From positions 22,839,606-22,903,605 of the forward strand of contig NC_040017.1 in NCBI RefSeq assembly GCF_000972845.2: a DNA stretch of 64,000 bases, written 5' to 3'. The position numbers and the translations under genes were made by a program. Shown in pieces: positions 13,201 through 26,900 of this stretch (the first letter of the stretch is position 1; each line of letters begins with the position of its first letter). Origin of the DNA: Larimichthys crocea. Taxonomy: Eukaryota; Chordata; Actinopteri; Sciaenidae. Below the pieces are notes generated by a model. It did not search any database. It was not told the origin of the DNA and saw nothing but the letters and a program-made list of their open reading frames with translations.

Positions 13201-16200
13201 ATTTATGTGCCGCAAATATTCCAACATGAAGTCAGTTTACACTGATACAAAGAATAACACAGAGAGACAGGTCTGGTTATTGACTCACTAAGTGATATGA
13301 GGTAAATGTGGAATATGTCATCCTTAAAAAGAGAAAGAAATCCTTTGTTGAGAGTTAAAAAATAAAGTGTACAAATAAACACCTCACACAAGAGGTTGAA
13401 TTTAAGAAATCTATTGTGAGGTGCCCACATAAATTGGCTTGAATGTTAATTATGTTTGCAAGCGTTTAACAATTCGTTTTTTTCAGGTTTACTGGCAGCT
13501 CTCCATTTCTTTGTCTCCGTCCTCATTTGACCTGTATATAAACACCAGGAAAGTAACGAGCTAACAACGTTTCAGCCATGAAATGAACAGAGCACAGACA
13601 GAAGCTTTGTCTCCTTCCCAGTGAGCATCAAGGTCAGCCCCGTTAACAAGGTGTTGGTAAGTCAACAGAACTTGACCTTTGCTGTCCTCTCCTAAGGACC
13701 ATGCAAACAATTGCACAGAATGATGTGGCCCCTCTTCTTGTTCTTCTTGTTTCTAAAAACTGGGCTGTTTACAGCCTGAGCCACTCTGGTCTGGTATAAA
13801 ATAATGCATTTTTCACAGTTTTTTAGTTGGCAGCCCCTGGGCTTTTCCATTTTTCAGCTTTCATTGAAAAGAAAGAACAAAAAAAAAAAAAAAGAAAATG
13901 CATTTTTATAAGCTAAGTTTACATGACCTTGTAAGGCCAAAATACATTAAAACTTTAGAAACCATAACCAGTATAATGATATGATAATAGACATGTGGCT
14001 ATGAAAGACAATGTCTGTTGCATAAGGAAACATAAAATAGAAATTCACATCTCGCAGTAAGATAGCTGCCAGTTTTGTAGATTTCCCACTAGAGACTAAT
14101 GTTCCGTGAAACAAACTTCCAACTAAACACGTTAATTAGCATAAATTGTTGACAGCAAATTCTTTGTTTTCATCCAATGAAGTCCTATGGGATGAGGAGA
14201 AACATTATCCATACAGTATTTATATCATGCAGTTCTCTATCTCAGCTCTATTGCAGCCAAGCTGTTTTCAGAAACACTGTTCATCTGTTCTTCAGTGCTC
14301 ATTTATCATGCAAGGGAGGTCAGTCCGGTTGTCTCAGTGTCCTTTTAACCTTGTTTATCTACTCTGGAAAGAAAATACTGCCCATAAACACAGTTTTGCA
14401 TTTTACTCATAATGTAGCTATTTTCATAATCAAGTGGAGGAGGACTAATGGATTCCTCTTCTTCTCTTGGCTGCTCCCCATAGGGATAGCCACAGTGGAT
14501 TATCAGCTCCCATCTTGCGGGTAAATTGGCCTCTGCCTAACCGGGCATGCAGAACTGATGATCCGCATATTTGACTTATATCAGGCTTTTTACACCAGAT
14601 ACCCTACCTGATGCAACCTTACCCATGCATGTTCGAAGATATTATACATAGTTTCACTTAGTCCACACTAAGACCTGAGTGCCTGCAATGCAAAAATATT
14701 AAATGCAAGGTACATTGCCAACATTTGTTTTGTGTTAGTTTTTAAAGAATGAACGTAATCTCAATTAAACTTGGATTAATGAATTAATATCTATTCCCTG
14801 AAAGTGAAATCATTACTGACCATCATCAGGATCCAGAATCTCCACAGTAGCAAACTCTGGGAATTCAAGGGCTGCCATCACCGGCTCAGACAGAACGATC
14901 TGGAAAGTCTCTGACACTTCATACTCGCTATCTGACAGGATCCGGACCTTCCAGATGGCTGTGGTCTGGCCCGGGTTGAACTGCACCTGTTTCTGAGATT
15001 TTCCCCGGAAATCTTTGTCCTTTTCTGCAGTGCCATCCTTTGTGCCGATACCTTAAGAAGCACATGGAAAAAAGTGGTTTGTTATCATCGAGTAACATCT
15101 GGCAAACTTGTAAATACCATGCACTCAAAATATACACTACATTTTACATATCTACCCTTTAATAAACACTTTTTTAATGCATGAGCATTCTGTGAATCCT
15201 GAAATCTGTGTAACTATTAGTGGTTAGACCTAATATTATGAATAAAAAAAAAAAATCTAATCTCATGTCTTGTAAAACCAGTAAAATATCACGTCCCTGT
15301 TGGTCTAACCCAACAGTATCTGCCCATCTTCTGGGTGCAGATTACAGCCCCCAGGGGTTCAAATAGCCATGGTGGCAATAAAGCCAATTATCCCTCATGT
15401 CAACTAGTGTTGTCTGACCTTCAGCATGTGAGCTGTTTGATGGCCCCTACAGTCACTATAGCAGTGACTCTGTCAGGATTCCTGTTGAGCAGTAACACAC
15501 AGCCTCTCCATTGTCTTTGCTAACTTGCCACACAAACACGCAGTAGGGGTCTGGCAGTAAATAGAAAGAACATGGATGCACACCCCAGGGCAACCCACAG
15601 TTCTGTAGACTGTCACAAATGGAGAAAACAAGAAATTACTGGATAAATGGGACACTGCAGTAGCAGGAACTTTTTTTAAATAAAAAAAAGCTGTTTGTTC
15701 ACAACTGAGGGACGGAGAAAGAGATGAGAAAAAACCTGAAATATCACATCAGAGAGAAATTCATGAGTTTGGGTTTTTAAGAAAATTACTATTCTGTTCT
15801 TTGAAGAAAATAAAGAAGTGTATGGGCTTTGATATGCAAGTACAGACAGAAGGAAAATGCCCCTGCACACATGTGCTCGGATAAAATGGTCAAGCTCAAT
15901 GGAGCTTGAAAAATCAGCAGTCTTCAAAGAGGAGCCAGGAGAGGAGAGAGTATGATTTTCTCCTAACTCCATCTCCTGCACAGTGCCTGGATTGGATGGC
16001 CCTGATCACAGCAGTCACTCAGAGACTTCACGGCATGTGGGCTCTCTGTAGCCTCCAAACTGGTGCCACCTGCACTGTGCACATTGACCAGTGAAGCAGT
16101 TGCCCACCAATGGGCTTTTCTGATCAGTGTTCACTCAGGCAGGACTAGGCGAGAAGAGATATCTCCATTCATCACGTGAAGGCACTGGCCTGGGATATGT

Positions 16201-17878
16201 CACTATTTCATCGCAACACTGAGGCAGATGGGTGGCTTGAACTGTCAGGCTGCTCCGGTGGCAAGTTTATGCTGGTTAATCAAAATGGTTCGCTGCTTTT
16301 GCTTTTCTGTTCTCAAAGCAGCAGAGGAAGAGGGAGACTCAAATGATCACTATGAGAAAGTAATGATTGTCTTGTTTTCTTTACCATGAAGGACACGACC
16401 TTACTGAGACAGAATATTGGTTGTTAGTTGTGTACCTCTGAAGGGAAGATGCTACCACATATGACAAAATAAACTGTTCAGATTGATTCTTTCTTGGGTA
16501 ACTACAATCTTCCGTAACATAACAAATTAATGAAATAGCACACCCATAATGGTTTCTGTTTAATATTTCAGCTAGGTTTGCAAATGTTTTCCTTGGCTAT
16601 AAATCAAATAATAGCTATTTGATAAGACTGACATAAAATAAGAAGTGGTACATGATCAAAGGACCAACGCCTGAGGATGTAAACATGCATTCATTATTGT
16701 AATTAGAAATGAACAACATAAAGGTTTCATCACTTAGGCATTTAGAGAGAGAGAGACTTCATTGCTATTTCTACTTTGAGGGCATTGCAGAACAATTTAA
16801 AAAAACTGGTTCTGACTTAAAAAATACTTTTAAATTACAGCTTCTTTTGTGTGCTTCCCATCACCAACATGGGGAGGTACATCTTCCTTTTTCATCCATT
16901 ATCATTCCCCTTCATGTTGCCTCAATCATAAGAAAACGGCTCTGTGAAAAGCTATGGTTCGGACTTGAAAGCACACAACAGTAATTTTGGACATTATAAG
17001 ATGCGGGGCATGTTTTCTCTGTGCAATAAACACAGAGTGCATCCAAAGTTCAAAGCAGTGCTTCTTTAATTTATAATGTAACCATTAATAAAACAGCAGC
17101 GATGCTCCAGAAAATCAAAACAAGGGACAATTACTTGATTGTTTGCCCTAGCTCCTTATATAAGATGTATTATTTTGTTGTTTAATATTCATTTTTATGA
17201 GATCGCTGTGGAATCATCACACAGACATTTCAATTAATTTATTTCTTTTGTTCTTGTACCTTGTCAACAAGAACAACAAAGAATTGTGTGTTCTTGTTTA
17301 CAGTTATTTACTTCTTACTGTGAATTATTAGCAAATATATATGTCTGTATATATGTATAGGTAGAGTAGATGTACTGTGCAGTGTGAGGAACTGGAAAGG
17401 TCAGTAAAATTTGCATTTCACCTCAGAGATGTTTCATTAGTGTGATGCACAATAGTACAGTAAATGGTCCTATGGGATTTGACCTTTAACAACAGGTCAT
17501 TTTAATCACACTTTCGTTTTTATGGATAGAATAAATGACAGCACTAAAAAAGACCAATGGTGCCAGTAGTAAAAATTCCTGCCTGTCATAAATCCTTACA
17601 GCAACTTGTTTTTTTCTTTTAACAGATATTGTTCGTTTCGTTCTGGCCAGTAAAGTGCCATGACTAACTTTGTGGAGTGGCACCTTTCCATGACCACCAA
17701 CTCTGGGTGACCTTTCTCATGTGCACATGAAGGGACTGCCCTATTGTGTGACTGGAACGTAAATAATGGCTGGAGGAGACAGGTGAAAGGTCATGGCCTG
17801 TGTGACCCTGAAGGGTGTTAATGCCAACCTTAATGTTGTCTTAAACTTTATATAAGTGTTTCTGTACTGTGGGGGCTT

Positions 17879-17921
<43 letters not shown>

Positions 17922-20900
17922 GGATGAGTAGTGTCTGCTTACTAACGAAGGAGGTCTCCCCCAGGTAGCCCCGACGTTTCAGCACCACCTCCAGGAACTT
18001 GACGTCTTCATCCACCACGTAGTTTTCCTTTTCTAACGAGATCCAAGCCCAATTCAGACGGAACTGCTGGTTCTTCAGTTTGTTGCCTCCTGCAAATATA
18101 TACAATTAATAGTTAAACCTAAAATGTCTGCTTAGAACATTCATAGCCTGGGAAAACACAAATAGTCAAATAGCCTTACCGGGTCTGATTAATTAAAATA
18201 ACTATTTGTTTCTGCAGTGGCACAGGAATTATCAATGCCGCTTATTAGAATGATTTCTCGGATACCTTTAGGACTTGACTATGAGACACTGGGTGGTATA
18301 AAGGGTACATAGCTCTAATGCATAATGACTAGTTTGTATGGTCTAATTGCTTCATTTTTAATTAAGATAAAAGTGTCTGAAGTTGAATTCAAAGGCCAAG
18401 GCTACAGTCCTGGAGGGCATCACTGCTACCCTTTGACCATAAAGACTCAAAGCAGAGCAACAAGCACAGGCATCAAACACTTATGTGCAAAGACTCACGC
18501 ACTGACTCGCACGGAAACCACACCAGACTTTAATGTTGTAATTTGTAGAGCAGCGACTAGCAGTTTCAAGAATAATCCACTTGTTCCTGGAAATCAGCAC
18601 ACATCCAAAAGACTGCACAGAGAGAGCTGTTGCCTGCTGCTGTACTGGACGAGGATGGTGAGATACAGATGACTGAGCCACTAAACATCTGGCAGTTTAG
18701 AAAGGGTTGGAATAAAAGTGAAACTGTCGGGAGGGTGCAGGGACATTGTTCCGAGGTTTTAGAGTGTTGCTGTTGTTTGTGTTGGGCTACTCTGCCCCAC
18801 CCCAGTTGTTATGGTCAGTAAATCTGTTATATCCAGCTGACTGCTCCACTGTGTCGATTCCCTTACTCAATGGGAACAGTGACCTATGCACATTCACCCT
18901 GGGTATTTTATTATGTGTGAGTGTGCATGTATTTACGACATAGTGTGCCTGACTGTGTGTGTGTGTGTGCACATGTGAAATGTTCTCCGCACCTGTTCAG
19001 AACTTCTTCTTTTGGTCTAACAGAGTACATATTTCCTCACACAGAGTAAAGTACAGTCTTAATGCCCCTGACATCTATTCTTTTTGACAATATGGAGCTC
19101 TAACTGGGACAAAAAGACAAAGTCAGTGAGACACACAAGGACAACGAGGAGCATAAAGGTTTTTTTTTCTTTTCTCCACATCTCACACAAAACCAACAAA
19201 TCATAAGTTAAATAATGCTCGTTTTCTAAGAGAAAGAGGACATAAAGTTGCGAAAAGCTAAAGAAGCATGACTTTCCCTCATTTATCGTTGTAGTTTTGG
19301 TTACATGCACTAATGGGCTCTATCAAAAATGCTGGAAAGAAGAAGAATACAGAAGACAGACGCTGGTGTTCCTTGAATTTATAGATATATACAGTTCAGA
19401 GCAAAATTCAGATGGACTTGCTGATGACAATAAACAGCTGTAATTGGGACAAAAGGAAGCTTGGACAGAAATTATAAAATTGTTCTATTTTTCAACAAAA
19501 TGAATTAATGTTTAAATCATTTAGTTGCACACATTTGATGAAATTCTGAACAACACAACATTTCTTTATCTCTTTGGAAAGGCATTGTTTGTTTTGACAC
19601 CATTTCAGCACAGTTGTGTACAACAATGTTAATGAATCCCTAACCTAATTATAACTCAAAGAATGTGTTTCTTTCACAGTTCATCTTATGTGAAGGATTT
19701 GTCTCAGCATTTGATTGTTTGCTTCTTGTGTAGAGTGTGTTGTGGAGTATTTTATGCTATGCACGAAAATGATCATGAGGGGTATAAACGGAATAGAAAA
19801 AGTACAACAGTAAAGGTTGACAAGCTTGTTAAAATCACAAACAAGCATGAGCTCTGTTATATGCTTTTTGGAAAGCTATCGATTTGACAAAACCTAAAAA
19901 GATGCGCATGGTAAACATTTTTGGTGCAGCTCTGTGTGTTTAAAGCAATAGATATTGCAAATATAAAGGTTGACTCGCTATTGTATTATACAAAGTGGTA
20001 ATAGAAGCTGTTCTCTCAAGTGATTTATATCTCATTCATTCTTCCTGTGTGTTCCACATCCTTCTTCTTGAGACAGCCAACTTATGTGTGACAGGACCTC
20101 CCTAGTCCGTTTGGATTAAAGCCAGCAGAATGGCACTAGTGGCATGCCACTAGTAAACACTTCATGTTTGATCTCTGAGTCACGAAGGAGCCCATCCTCC
20201 ACTGGGGTAATGGAAACAGGGAAGGTCTTGGCTATTTATCTGACTTCACATGTTGGCACAGACTTTGTAAGAGTTATAACTTTGGTGATACTCTTCATCT
20301 CAAGCCTAATTCTACTAAATGGAGCATAAAAATGATATGCATCCTTTCTATGCAACCTAACACTCACGCAGGAATATTTTAGAACCGTTTATCTGTAGGA
20401 TTTATTCCAAGTCCATCATACATTTAAATAACAACATTAAATGGTTATGTGCTTTGCATAATTACTGACATGACACTGAAGAAACAGCCTGCACATCAAG
20501 CTTAGCTTCAAAAAAGCAGCTCCTGCTTTCGAGATGAATCGCGTTAAACACCTGTTTGACTTCTACAGTATTCATAACGTAAAGTGGCTCTATCAATTAT
20601 TCATTTTTCATATCCAGCAAGTTCTGACGAGGATACATCAAAAAGCAGAAAAATCTCAAACCTCAGAAAAAGGGAATTTATGTTCACAGCTTATGCTACA
20701 TACGATCCCACTATGACATGAGAAAATATTGAGTTTAGGAGGCCTTAAAGTCCTAGTAAAGCTGCACCACGGCCTTCAGGGAGCTGGGGAGTGGAGGTGC
20801 TCGTTTCCAGAGGACCACTTCACTCCTCCAGATTTCTTTCTAATTAAGATAAGCAGGGGTTGGAGTAAGTCCACTTCAAAGAGGCCCCAAGGAAAACACC

Positions 20901-23900
20901 AGAGTTAATCTTTAACCAGCATTCACAGCACTGAGACAGAATTTAGTGAACAAAATCTGTATCTCTCATGTTCGGGGTCTTTGCACTGCTGTGCACTTTA
21001 GTGCAGAGACATGCATCATATGTAGTGAATGCAAAAGCTGCTGGTAACAGGTACATGCACTTTATATCAGACTCTACATGATATCCATATTCTAATTAAA
21101 ATCATATGGCTATAGCAGGAACCCCTGTAGATTATAGTACCAGGTTTGGGGTAATTCATTCATTGAATTCACTGACCGCCTGCCTGCACTGCCTCCTTTT
21201 TATGCACTCATACTGTAAGCCTCTCTAAATGTCAACCAACAATCACATTATTTTAACCATTTGATCATAAACTTCTACTTGTACATGGACCTTTCACACA
21301 AAAAAACAAGCCGTGTACACTTAATGTAGCTACACTGCTATACAAATGTTCTGTCTGCTCGCATAGTGGATGTTTGATGAGGGACACAAGCCTTTTGAGA
21401 GAGACCAAAGAATGTGAGAGACTGGACTGTGCCAACTTAGTGCCCCTGTCTCCTCCCTGCATACATGTTGCAGACAGTCCTTATTTGGTCACCGTCAAGC
21501 ATTGTGGGGCCACGATGCCCCATGGACCCTCCTCTGTTCATTCAGGCAGGCAGACAGACAGGCGGCCCCTTGCCCAACAGAGCCAGCACCACAAATGAAC
21601 TATGTGTGTCAACAGTCTCATCTGTAATAAACGTAATCCACTGTAGCATAGAGATAGATGAACAATTGTGCACAGGACCAGCAAAATGCACAGAGGTGTG
21701 TGACTCACAGGGAATCCTACACTGGAAGACGAATCCACAAGTGCTTCTTCCTAATAAAGGCATTACATCTGAATACTTGTGATGTATAACCTCTTTCTAT
21801 CAATAGCGCAACTGATAACGGCAGTTAAAGTAAGCTGGACACCTAGCAGTTTTAGTGCCAATAGTGCACTTTACCACCAGGAGTGATTTGGGGCCGACTG
21901 TGTAATTGTCCTTGAGTGGCCCAGACAAAGCAGAGACTTGAACCCAAATGAACATGTCTGGAGAGAAATGAAAATAGCTGTCCACTGATTTGTCTCCATG
22001 AACAGACCTGACAGATCCTTGAGTGGATCTGTAGAGACGAATTGCTCAAAATCCAATTTCAGGTGTGCAAAGCTTGTCTTGTCATACCCCAAGAAGACTC
22101 GAGGCTGTAATCACTGCCAAGGGTGTTGAGTTAGGGTCTGAATACATATGTCAATGTGCTATTTTAGATTTTTCTTTTTAATACATTTGCAAATACTTAC
22201 TTACCTTTGCCATTATGGGTACTGAGTGTATATTGATGAGAGAAAAAAATAATTAGAATTTCACACTTACAATAGTTAAGTTGTTTTCTCAAATGTGTTA
22301 TGGAAATGAAAAAATAAAATGTGTTGACAGTTAACTCACTAATTATCTAAATACTAAAATGTGCTGAAGCACGTTTTTCCCATTTTTAAAAAATGGAAAC
22401 CCTGCATTAAGTGTAAATGAGCACTCCATTTCCCCATACTTCATTTGTTTACATGCATACAAATATTTAATCATGTGGATAACAAAATGCTGGATAGGGA
22501 GTTTTTGCACCTACACTGGGAGCCACAAAGTCTAATGAAGCAGATTTAAGTTCTTTGTTAAGCCAATTCACTCATAATAATTACACAATAAATAAAGAAA
22601 AACTGAATCTTTATCAGATTGTTATTATTATTCTTGGGTAAACAGTTCTTTGTTTACAAAACTGAACTTTTAGGCTCTTAAAGATGAGCCACAAGATGGC
22701 GATGGAAATTTTGATCCATAACTAGATATTGCACCAATTACTGACCAGGTTACCACAAAGCTTTAGGTTAACCATGATGATTTTGTTAATATTCATTATC
22801 CCCAGAAATCACATGATTCCCAAACTCTTATCCAAGTCATTTTTTCCCTCAAATAAAACCTAAGCCAATCACAACAAACTCAATGGTCTGTTCTAAAAAA
22901 AAAAAATAATAATAATTGCTGTGGCGAGTCATAAGCCCCAGAGGATGAACAATTTCCTTTTAGAGCACTTGATGAGGTTTCCTCTAGCACAACCACAAGA
23001 AAGTGGTTACAAGCAATACGGCTCTAAGACAAAAAAAAAAATCTATATGATTAAATACAATACTTTACTATTGTAGTGTATGATGAACATTGCAGTTTCT
23101 AGTGGCTGTTTGTGGGTCTTTATATTTTTAATCTTATTCATTTCAAATTCTGCTGTAGTTGTAGGATTGCATTTTTTAAGCTCAATGCAGCTCCCAGAAG
23201 AAATGAGAGACAACATGGACATCTTACATTTAACGTATAGAATAATCGAATACCATTCAAAGAAAATCCGTGACAAAACATAATTTTTGTAATGGAAACT
23301 AAACTATTGACACAACTCTATAAAAGTTGTCTTACATATAAGAGTTGTCTTTGGTTTCCATAATGTACCAGACCATACCAGCATACTTTTCATCTCTCCA
23401 ATTAAGGGAAAGGGATATGATAATAATCCTGTTGAAGGAAAGAACGCACATGGCAGAGGAGAGAGGGAGAGAGAGATCGTCTAATCACCCTAAGCCTTGT
23501 ATCAGCAGTAACGAGTTGGCCATGTCTTGAAAGATTTAGAACTGTTATGATTTCACAGGCCCTAAACTCTTTGCTATCAGCACAGTCTTTCAGGGAGCTA
23601 GTCTGCTATAAATCGGGCCGCTCCGCAGGGTACATTCCGGCTGCTGTCGGCCCTCTGTCCGCTCTGACACAGTGGTCAGTATGAGGCGACATTTGAGGGG
23701 GCCTGAAAGAAAGGCCAAAGGCACCTCAGAACAAAAGTGCTAGGTCAGAGAGCCATGGAAGGCTTAAAGCAAGCAAGGCTTTGCTCTCAGCAGGGAAAGT
23801 TCTTTGAGATTAACATCTGAGCCACAACTACAGAGGTGATCTAACTCTCACTGCGACATATTTTCAATTTTAAATACAAAGGCTAGAATTACTTTCTTTT

Positions 23901-26900
23901 TCTTTAATTTTAAATCAAATATATCACAAACAAACATTTGATAAGGCTGCTTAAAAGGTGTCTATAAATGCAATAACTAAAATGTGATTTTACAGTTTTG
24001 CACAGATGTATGTTTATTTCTATAGAAACATGTTTTCCTTTATGTTTGAATACAACTTTGTAGGCTATTATGATCATAATCACATAAACCAAAGAAATTG
24101 ATGTATTCTCCTTTTTGCTATTGTTATGCAGGCAGGACCTGACATTATATATACAAACTATTACTTCAACTGCTCAGTCAGTACATAACGGCAATGGATG
24201 AATGAGCACAGGAACTAAACAGCTCAAGAGAACAAGAGCATATTTTTTTTAAAATGCTGCTCCATTAACCAACAACCACAGAACGTTGTTCAAGGTAAAA
24301 CACTTTATTAGTTTAGGGTTTAAATGTGCTTTCAGTGAATCAGAAAAAAACGTACTTCAGTGCTGTCCTCCACAGTATGATTGAAAGTAAGAAAACGTTT
24401 TAAGTAAAGCAACCTTCAACCTTCATCCTGTTCCACCACGTTCTGTCTTTGATTCCAAATTGCAGTATAAGGTTGTTGTGGAAACTACTGTGTGACTTTC
24501 TCCCTGGGTCACAAAGTAGGACTAACCTTGCCTCCATGAAAAGGCAGTGAGGAATTCCCAGAGCTCTTGTTTCAGATGGGGCTCTTTTATATGTGACCCA
24601 GGAGAGAAATGTGTCAGAGGAAATACTGTACAATGTGATTGTAGAAGAAGGTCACTCCTGTCCTGGGAGCCTGCTTCAAGCTCTAGTGTCCGCACACACT
24701 GCCACAAATGACGTCATTTGTCATCCGTTACAGAAAACAATCTCTCCAGTCACATATTGGCTGGATAGATTGTTTCTGCATGTAAAAAATCCCAAAAAGT
24801 AGATAAACAACTCAATAGAGTGCTCTTTGCATATTTGCGAAGGTCGCTACTTCTCTGTGTCTAGAATTTCATTTCAATTTCTGCCATCACATACATGCAA
24901 ATACCCTGGGTTTGTAAGTATAATCCTATTAGCCTCGCCTGGAAATATTAGTTAAAACAGAATCTTTCCAAACACATTAAGGATTAGCAAGTGGTCAACT
25001 CTGGATCCACAACTCTGCAGAAGATCTGCTCTGTTGCGGGTTGCCGATTTCCATCCGGGGGCACAGGGTGTCCTGCCAAGCACCCAAGGTCAGAACTTAT
25101 CCCTGGTCATGGCTACATCATTAAGGCTGGAAAACAGACTGTGGCAGAAGTTATGCCAAAGTCTTTCCTTGTTTTTGGTTAAGCTATAATCATTAACAAA
25201 ATCATGATTCATGCAAACTTTTGGAAAGTTTAACTCGCCAAAATACACATGTTGCATCTGAATAATGTACTATACAATTACACTTATTATTCAGGAGAAT
25301 GCTGACTGCTGCACCTAGGAACGATGAAAAGTCTAATTCTCTGGTATCTTTGCATAAGCAGGTAAATAAATCAATTAGACATTGAGTTTATGAGCTCAAA
25401 AGAGTTAGAAAAGTCATTGCTAAGGGCTTTGTTTCGATTGTGTAGGTGAGGTCAGACAAAGTATTCCTTCATTGCCCTTGAATGGCATTCCTGTCTGTCA
25501 AAGAGGATGCAGCCTCAAGTGTCTTAATTAACAGTCAGCCACACGGTTTAGAGAGCAAAAGCCTGAACTCTCAATAGCAGGGGAAATAACAACAAAAGGC
25601 TGAATTAGCAGCTGCAGGGCTTTCCTCTGCATTCAGATCTAAAGGTCACTGTGGATTTAAAATCAAGGGTTTCTCACTCATTACCAGTCAGCCATGTACA
25701 GTATGAATGCCCTGACAGGCACAAGGCTAAAGTTACTGAAGTAGCTATGGCAAATCTGTGAACCACTGAAAAAGATAAAGTAAGATGGGGAAACAATATT
25801 TTTATACTGTTTTCTACAACAATTGAATCATTACATATGAACTCATCATGAACTCATCTTTCTAAATTCTAAAGTTGTAGAAGAACATGCTAAACGTCTT
25901 CTGAGCTTATATTGGAAAACAAAGTTCAGGTCACACACTTCCTAACTGAAGCGATGAGCTCATGGAAACAAAAAACCTGTCTCCATCCCAGGAGCTGAAA
26001 GGCTTGCATTGTTACAAGAGCATGTGTTAAATGTACCTCGCCTCTTGAATGCTGCTGGTGACTGAACAGAAGAGAACAGGGGTAGTGAAATAGCAAGGAT
26101 ATACAAGGGGAAATGTGAAAATGTGAACGAAAACAAAGCAACATAAGGATGCAGGATGAAGGGACTTCACAAAGAGAGGGGGATGTGCTTTTCTTGACCC
26201 TTGAATGCACAGTGTTTGCTCTCTTGTCAGACCGAATAATGGTGGACTGTTTGCTGAAAGCAGCAGTGTGAGGCCATAGAATATAAAAAACCCCATCCCA
26301 GTCCCACAGATTCATGAGCTCCATACTAATAGAGCTGGTTGTTGGTCGAGACTATTCTCAGGGCTGGCCTCAATTGGTTTCATTTATAACCACGTTTCAG
26401 CTGCATTTCACAGTTGTTACTTTGTAAATCCTCACACGTTAAAGGCTTTTGCCTGAGAGGAAAATGCTCCTTGAAATGCTGAAATAGTAATTCCTAAAGA
26501 AGTGTTAAGTGACTCTTTTTTGTTCACGACTGGTGAAAAGAAGCCTTCAAGTACAATCGTGTAAACCTGTATGGTAAAGATAAGCATGCTAGTCTGCATT
26601 CATGGAAACAGGAGAGGAAATGTCTAAGGATTTAATATTGTGTCTTTTCTCCTTCTTGTAGTCTGTGCAGCGAAACAAGCCAAGGGTTCAAAAGTGTGTA
26701 TAGGTTTGTTAAAAGAAGATTACTTCTAAGGATGTTTGCAAAATTCCACTTAGACACTCAAACTGCACTTGAATCACTCTAAGAACAACCTCTGCATGTC
26801 TGTATTGGAGAACGGAGATTTTACATTGGACAAAGTCAGACACACTACAATAGTTGAAGGTTTGAATTGTGGGACTTTGTGGGTATAGTAGTAACCATAC

